A stretch of DNA of 64,000 bases, from positions 323,501 to 387,500 of the forward strand of contig NZ_CP134050.1 in the NCBI RefSeq assembly GCF_031583145.1, written 5' to 3'. Below are positions 59,895 to 64,000 of this stretch, piece after piece. Position numbers and translations under genes: made by a program. The notes beneath the pieces are model-generated. The model was given only the letters and a program-made list of their open reading frames with translations. It was not told where the DNA came from and searched no databases. The stretch comes from Brevibacillus brevis (lineage in GTDB: Bacteria > Bacillota > Bacilli > Brevibacillales > Brevibacillaceae). Positions within the stretch are counted from its first letter, which is position 1; each line of letters opens with the position of its first letter.

Positions 59895-61280
59895 ATGATC
59901 ATAGAAGTGTTGTCCATTGTCCTCGCACTCGGACTCCTGATGTTCTTTGCGTATCGCGGCTACCCGGTGATCGTGTTTGCCCCGATCTTTACCTTGCTCG
60001 CGGTCGTCCTGTCCGGGATTGCCTTGTTGCCTAGCTATACCGAAACCTTCATGACAAACGCAGCCAACTATGTGAAATCATTTTTCCCTATTTTCCTGCT
60101 TGGCGCGATCTTTGGGAAAGTCATGGAACTGAGCGGGGCGGCGTCCTCCATCGCCCACACGATTGTGAAAGCGCTGGGGTCGAACCGCGCGATCCTCGCA
60201 GTCGTGCTCGCATGCTCGATTTTGACGTACGGCGGCGTGTCGCTGTTCGTTGTGGCTTTCGCAGTCTATCCGTTCGCTGCCGCGATTTTCCGTGAAGCGA
60301 ATATTCCCAAGCGGCTGATTCCGGGCACCATCGCACTGGGTGCTTTCACGTACACGATGGATGCACTCCCTGGCACACCGCAAATTCAAAACATTATTCC
60401 GACCACTTATTTCGGTACGGACGCGTACGCGGCTCCGGTGGTGGGAATCATAGGTGCGATCATCGTATTTGCCGGCGGCATCTACTGGCTGGAGCGCAGG
60501 CGCAAACAGGCGGTTGCTGCGGGCGAAGGCTACGGCGAAGGGCATATCAATGAGCCGGAGCTTGCGCAGAGCCAATCCTACATGAACATTTGGGTCGCGA
60601 TTCTGCCGCTGGCGCTGGTGTTGATCGGCAACTACCTGTTCAGCCGCGGCATCTGGTCGGTATCTTCCTGGTATGACGCAGCCATGCTGAAGGAATCGTT
60701 TAAAATCGAGCAGGTGAAAAACGTCGTATCTTCCTGGGCATTGATTATCTCTCTCAGCTTGGGGATCATCGCAGCCCTCCTGATCAACGTCAATCAAGTG
60801 AAAAACAAATTGGCTAGCGGCCTGACTGCTGCCGCTATGGGTGCTCTGCTGGCGATCTTCAACACGGCTTCCGAGGTCGGTTTTGGTAACGTTGTCAAAA
60901 CGCTGCCTGGCTTCAAATTGATCCAAGGCTGGATTTTGGGCGCAAGCAGCCATCCGCTGGTTTCGGAAGCGGTCGCGGTAAACGTGCTGGCTGGTGTAAC
61001 GGGCTCCGCTTCCGGCGGGATGTCGATCGCGCTCGAGGTCATGGGCAAGCAGTATCTGGAGATGGCAAATGCTGCGGGGATCAGTCCCGAGCTGCTGCAC
61101 CGCATCGCCTCAATGGCGTCCGGCGGCATGGACACCTTGCCGCACAACGGCGCTGTCATCACCCTTTTGGCCATTACGGGCCTCACACATCGTCAGTCGT
61201 ACAAAGATATTTTCGCGATTACGGTTTTGAAAACACTCACCGTATTCATTCTGGCATTCGCCGTTTCCATCTTCGCATAA
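59895..61280 (+). CDS. GntP family permease, probable 3-hydroxybutyrate/organic acid transporter
   Basis: 461 residues, ATG 59895 with AAAGGAG upstream. Twelve or more helices. GntP features include YVKSFFPIFLLGAIFGKVMELSGAASSIAHTIV, YGGVSLFVVAFAVYPFAAAIFREANIPKRLIPGTIALGAFTYTMDALPGTPQIQNIIPT and the C-terminal GVTGSASGGMSIALEVMG. The family moves gluconate and related hydroxy acids with protons. The dehydrogenase gene 46 bases downstream points to 3-hydroxybutyrate here. Expressed from the -24/-12 promoter upstream. Confidence 0.9.
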   Translation: MIIEVLSIVLALGLLMFFAYRGYPVIVFAPIFTLLAVVLSGIALLPSYTETFMTNAANYVKSFFPIFLLGAIFGKVMELSGAASSIAHTIVKALGSNRAILAVVLACSILTYGGVSLFVVAFAVYPFAAAIFREANIPKRLIPGTIALGAFTYTMDALPGTPQIQNIIPTTYFGTDAYAAPVVGIIGAIIVFAGGIYWLERRRKQAVAAGEGYGEGHINEPELAQSQSYMNIWVAILPLALVLIGNYLFSRGIWSVSSWYDAAMLKESFKIEQVKNVVSSWALIISLSLGIIAALLINVNQVKNKLASGLTAAAMGALLAIFNTASEVGFGNVVKTLPGFKLIQGWILGASSHPLVSEAVAVNVLAGVTGSASGGMSIALEVMGKQYLEMANAAGISPELLHRIASMASGGMDTLPHNGAVITLLAITGLTHRQSYKDIFAITVLKTLTVFILAFAVSIFA

Positions 61281-61326
61281 GCAACGGGACAATCAGACGA
61301 TCGAGGTAGGAGAGGAGATCAGAGAG

Positions 61327-62112
61327 ATGGAGAAACTATTACAAGAGCAGGTGGCTTTGGTGACAGGAGCGGCAAGCGGGATCGGGCTGGAAATTGCCCG
61401 TACGTTTGCCGAAGAAGGTGCCAAAGTGATGATTCTGGACCTCAACCGGGAAGCGGCAGAAGCGGCAGCGTCCCGGCTGCAGGGCGAAGGGCACCAGGTT
61501 CTCAGCCTGGCGTGCGACGTCACGGATGAGGAGCAGGTCCGGGAAAGCCTGCAAAAGACGGTGGAAGCCTTCGGGCGGCTGGATATCTTGGTTAACAACG
61601 CCGGACTGCAGTTCGTTTCGCCGATCGAGGAGTTTCCGACCGCGAAATTCGAACGCATGATCAGCATTATGCTGACGGCTCCTTTCGTCGCGATCAAACA
61701 CGCCTTTCCCATCATGAAGAAGCAAGGCTACGGGCGAGTTCTGAACATGGCTTCGATCAACGGCTTGATCGGCTTTGCCGGAAAGGCTGCCTACAACAGC
61801 GCCAAGCACGGCGTGATCGGCCTGACCAAAGTGGCGGCGTTGGAAGGAGCGGCAGACGGCATTACTGTCAATGCGATTTGCCCCGGCTACGTCGACACTC
61901 CGCTCGTGCAAAACCAACTGGCTGATTTGGCGAAGACGCGGAACGTGCCATTGGAAAAAGTAATGGAAGAAGTCATCTATCCGTTGGTGCCGCAAAAGCG
62001 TCTGCTGAGCGTGCAGGAAGTGGCGGACTACGCCGTGTTCCTGGCCAGCAAAAAAGCGCAAGGTGTGACGGGCCAGGCCGTCGTAGTGGACGGCGGCTAT
62101 ACGGCACAGTAA
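61327..62112 (+). CDS. bdhA: 3-hydroxybutyrate dehydrogenase, short-chain dehydrogenase family
   Basis: 261 residues, ATG 61327 with GAGGAG upstream. Classical SDR: NAD-binding TGAASGIG, NNAGLQFVSPIEEF, catalytic Ser in NMASINGL, YNSAKHG with Tyr and Lys, and ICPGYVDTPLVQNQL followed by a long lid, typical of bacterial BdhA. The sequence LQFVSPIEEFP and the C-terminal TGQAVVVDGGYTAQ fit this enzyme well. It oxidises D-3-hydroxybutyrate to acetoacetate with NAD. Second gene of the sigma-54 operon, followed by a terminator. Confidence 0.9.
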   Translation: MEKLLQEQVALVTGAASGIGLEIARTFAEEGAKVMILDLNREAAEAAASRLQGEGHQVLSLACDVTDEEQVRESLQKTVEAFGRLDILVNNAGLQFVSPIEEFPTAKFERMISIMLTAPFVAIKHAFPIMKKQGYGRVLNMASINGLIGFAGKAAYNSAKHGVIGLTKVAALEGAADGITVNAICPGYVDTPLVQNQLADLAKTRNVPLEKVMEEVIYPLVPQKRLLSVQEVADYAVFLASKKAQGVTGQAVVVDGGYTAQ

Positions 62113-62121
62113 GAGGAGAAC

Positions 62122-62150
62122 AAAAAGCCCCATGATCAGGGGCTTTTTTA
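62122..62150. terminator. bidirectional terminator between bdhA and the histidine kinase
   Basis: AAAAAGCCCC (62122-62131) pairs perfectly with GGGGCTTTTT (62139-62148) around a seven-base loop. Confidence 0.93.
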
Positions 62151-62155
62151 CTGTT

Positions 62156-63619
62156 TTAGCGGGTGGACGGGCCTTCCTTTGGGAATGGCAGCCAAACGGT
62201 AAAGGTGCTGCCCTCTCCGATCATGCTTTCGACGGATAAGCGCCCGCCGTGCACCTCGACGATGGAGTGGGAGATGGACAGACCCAGGCCGGATCCGCCT
62301 TGTGTGCGTGCTCTCGCTGTATCGACCCGGTAAAAGCGGTCGAAGAGATGCGGAAGAGCTTCAGCCGGAATTCCGGGCCCGTTGTCTTTTACTGTCAGCT
62401 GAACTCCGCCAGCGGCTTCCGTGAGCGATACCTCGATGCGGCCGTGGACAGGATCGGTGTGCTGGACGGCGTTTTGAAACAGATTGAGAATGACCTGCTT
62501 TATGCGGTCGGGGTCGAGCAGCAGCTCCGATTCCGTGCCGATTGTGACGCGAACGTCCCTCGATTTGGCTAGCATGCGGAGCTGGGGCTCCATCTCCCCG
62601 AGAATGCGATGCAAGCCTCCGCGCGTCAGCTGAACGGCCAATGCTGGAGCCTGATCGACCTTCGCGAGAAACAGCAGATCCTGGACGAGCTTGGTCAAGC
62701 GCTCCGATTCGCCGTGCATGCTGAGGAGCGCTTCCTTCAATTGATCGGGTTTGGCAGCGGCCCCTCGGAGCAGGACCTCCACAAATCCGTGAATGGAGGT
62801 AAGGGGAGTCCGCAGTTCGTGCGAGGCGTCCGCGACGAAGCGGCGCATCTGTTCCTTTGCTTCCTTTTCGGCGGCGAACGAGTCCTCCAGCCGCTGGAGC
62901 ATGCCGTTGAACGCCGCAGCCAGCCGATCCGTTTCCAACTGGCCTTGCTGCTCTGACAGCCGTTGATTCAGGTTGCCGGCATTGATGGATTCTACGGTTT
63001 GAACCATGCTGGAGAGAGGCACGAGCGTTTTCCGCAAGACAGGCAAAAAGGCCAGCACCCCGCCGATCAAGGCCAGTGCCGAGAGCGCGACATACGTAGT
63101 CAGTTGCCGGATCAGCACCTCGCGTACAGAACGGATGCTCGCGGTCAGCTGGACGACTCCTGCAGGCTGCTCGCTGGATCCGATCGGTTGCAGCACCAGG
63201 ATCTGGGGCATGCCGAGGGCATCCGTCGTAATGGTGAAGGGGGCTCCGCCGTGTTTTCGCTGTGGCTGCATCGCATCTATATACGTCTGTTTCGAGAGAG
63301 GAGGGGGGGATCCGTGACGCGGATCCGCCCATTCTTTTCGGATCGTCCCCGTATGGTCGATGAGGGCGAGGGTCGAATCGGGAATGTGAAGGGTCTCTAG
63401 CGGATTCGGTTCCGTTCCGTTCGGATTTTTCTGCAGGTAGGACAGCCATACCTCCGGCGATATCGAACGAAGCTGGCTCAGAAGGGAGACCGCCTGTTCT
63501 CTGTACATAAAATCTTTCATGTAGACGTGCTGCAGGATGCCGATGATCAGCAGGAGACCGGACAGAATCATGAGGGACCGCAACAGGATTTGGGAGCGGA
63601 TGGATCTCGATTGCCTCAT
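62156..63619 (-). CDS. sensor histidine kinase (OmpR-partner class)
   Basis: 487 residues. Start ATG 63619 overlaps the response-regulator stop (ATGA). Helix 1 (~12-32), an extracytoplasmic sensor of ~130 residues without a recognised ligand, helix 2 (~172-195), HAMP (~197-250), HisKA with the phospho-His in FVADASHELRTPLTSIHGF, and HATPase with NLFQNAVQHT, DNGPGIP and GGSGLGLSIS. It should autophosphorylate and pass phosphate to the adjacent regulator. The signal is unknown. Confidence 0.93.
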   Translation of the reverse strand: MRQSRSIRSQILLRSLMILSGLLLIIGILQHVYMKDFMYREQAVSLLSQLRSISPEVWLSYLQKNPNGTEPNPLETLHIPDSTLALIDHTGTIRKEWADPRHGSPPPLSKQTYIDAMQPQRKHGGAPFTITTDALGMPQILVLQPIGSSEQPAGVVQLTASIRSVREVLIRQLTTYVALSALALIGGVLAFLPVLRKTLVPLSSMVQTVESINAGNLNQRLSEQQGQLETDRLAAAFNGMLQRLEDSFAAEKEAKEQMRRFVADASHELRTPLTSIHGFVEVLLRGAAAKPDQLKEALLSMHGESERLTKLVQDLLFLAKVDQAPALAVQLTRGGLHRILGEMEPQLRMLAKSRDVRVTIGTESELLLDPDRIKQVILNLFQNAVQHTDPVHGRIEVSLTEAAGGVQLTVKDNGPGIPAEALPHLFDRFYRVDTARARTQGGSGLGLSISHSIVEVHGGRLSVESMIGEGSTFTVWLPFPKEGPSTR

Positions 63620-64000
63620 GGCAGATCCACCCGGTAGCCGGAGCCGCGGATGGTGCGGATCAACTGATGCTCGCGGTCATCCAGCTTCTCGCGCAGCGAG
63701 CGGATGTACACCTCTACGATGTTTTCCTGGCCCCCAAAATCGTACCCCCACACTTTGTCCAGGATGGTCGCCTTGCTGAGGACGATACCGTGGTTGACCA
63801 CGAGGTATTTCAACAGCTCGTACTCCGTGGCGGAGAGGGACAAGACCCGCTGATCGTAGCGGATTTCCTTGCGGCGATCGTCGATGCGGAAAGGTCCGAT
63901 CTGCATTTCGCCCACCATATGGGGAAACTGGTTGCGAATGCGGGCATGGATCCTTGCGAGCAGCTCCTGAAAACTGAATGGCTTGCTCATGTAGTCGTCC
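63616..64000 (-). CDS. OmpR/PhoB-type response regulator, 5' end outside the window
   Basis: The reading frame is still open at base 64000 (…DDYMSKPF), so only the end of the receiver domain is visible, including the conserved Lys in SKPF, followed by a complete winged-helix output domain (LSATEYELLKYLVVNHGIVLSKATILDKVWGYDFGGQENIVEVYIRSLREKLD...IRTIRGSGYRVDLP). The phospho-acceptor Asp lies beyond the edge. It overlaps the kinase gene by four bases, indicating one operon. Confidence 0.95.
   Translation of the reverse strand, partial: DDYMSKPFSFQELLARIHARIRNQFPHMVGEMQIGPFRIDDRRKEIRYDQRVLSLSATEYELLKYLVVNHGIVLSKATILDKVWGYDFGGQENIVEVYIRSLREKLDDREHQLIRTIRGSGYRVDLP

Noticed and set aside
1..64000. 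Search by eye for CRISPR arrays, tRNA or rRNA genes, IS elements and prophage modules
   Set aside because: No regularly spaced repeats, transposase, integrase, tRNA cloverleaf or rRNA sequence was seen; weak or divergent cases could be missed without tools.

Overview
The window looks like chromosome from an aerobic, endospore-former-type Firmicute, most likely a Brevibacillus or a close Paenibacillaceae relative. I infer this from overall gene content, strong AGGAGG-type ribosome binding sites, frequent TTG/GTG starts, intrinsic terminators and B. subtilis-like operons (acoABCL-acoR, an mhq-like operon, yitT, ycdB-like). It is by recognition, not by search. Composition is moderately GC-rich, with AT-rich patches around 26.2-26.7 kb and 42.1-43.3 kb. 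I saw no rRNA, tRNA, CRISPR array, IS element or prophage.

Layout. 0-5.5 kb: a tightly coupled three-gene unit cut by the left edge: a nitrilase-fold protein, a zinc-hook SMC/Rad50-like ATPase with a long N-terminal extension, and a two-TM protein with a macro-like domain resembling Thoeris ThsA effectors. It is the best candidate for an undescribed (probably anti-phage) system. 5.5-20.4 kb: housekeeping and accessory genes: an Ada fusion, a DJ-1/PfpI fusion, YitT, a secreted SLH-like protein, YjdF, an ECF sigma factor with a membrane-anchored YcdB-like partner, AraC, two membrane proteins of unknown role, a HAD acid phosphatase, a phosphotransferase and GNATs. 20.5-24.1 kb: copper-linked genes (SafE-like membrane protein, YtkA/FixH-like lipoprotein, CopA). 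24.5-33.3 kb: a secreted protein, an XRE-cupin regulator divergent from an MHS transporter, a frameshifted DHA2 efflux pump, and a MarR-nitroreductase-VOC dioxygenase-esterase operon with two matching operators.

33.4-42.1 kb: a molybdenum-hydroxylase region: MFS transporter, XdhC, MocA-like protein, divergent LysR, and CoxG-M-S-L with a form II-type large subunit. 42.2-47.2 kb: a small AT-rich island with an orphan lipoprotein, a truncated hydrolase, a CadC-type ArsR regulator and a CadA ATPase. 47.4-54.4 kb: the acetoin dehydrogenase operon with a visible -24/-12 promoter and its sigma-54 activator AcoR. 54.5-58.0 kb: a WYL regulator, a DinB pseudogene, and an MFS exporter preceded by what appears to be a complete ribosome-controlled attenuator. 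58.1-62.1 kb: a second sigma-54 activator, an enhancer array, a -24/-12 promoter, a GntP permease and 3-hydroxybutyrate dehydrogenase. 62.2-64 kb: a two-component system cut by the right edge.

Two themes stand out. Carbon use is under sigma-54 control for acetoin and probably hydroxybutyrate. Stress and efflux functions (quinone/electrophile, copper, cadmium, drugs) each sit beside a dedicated regulator or cis element.
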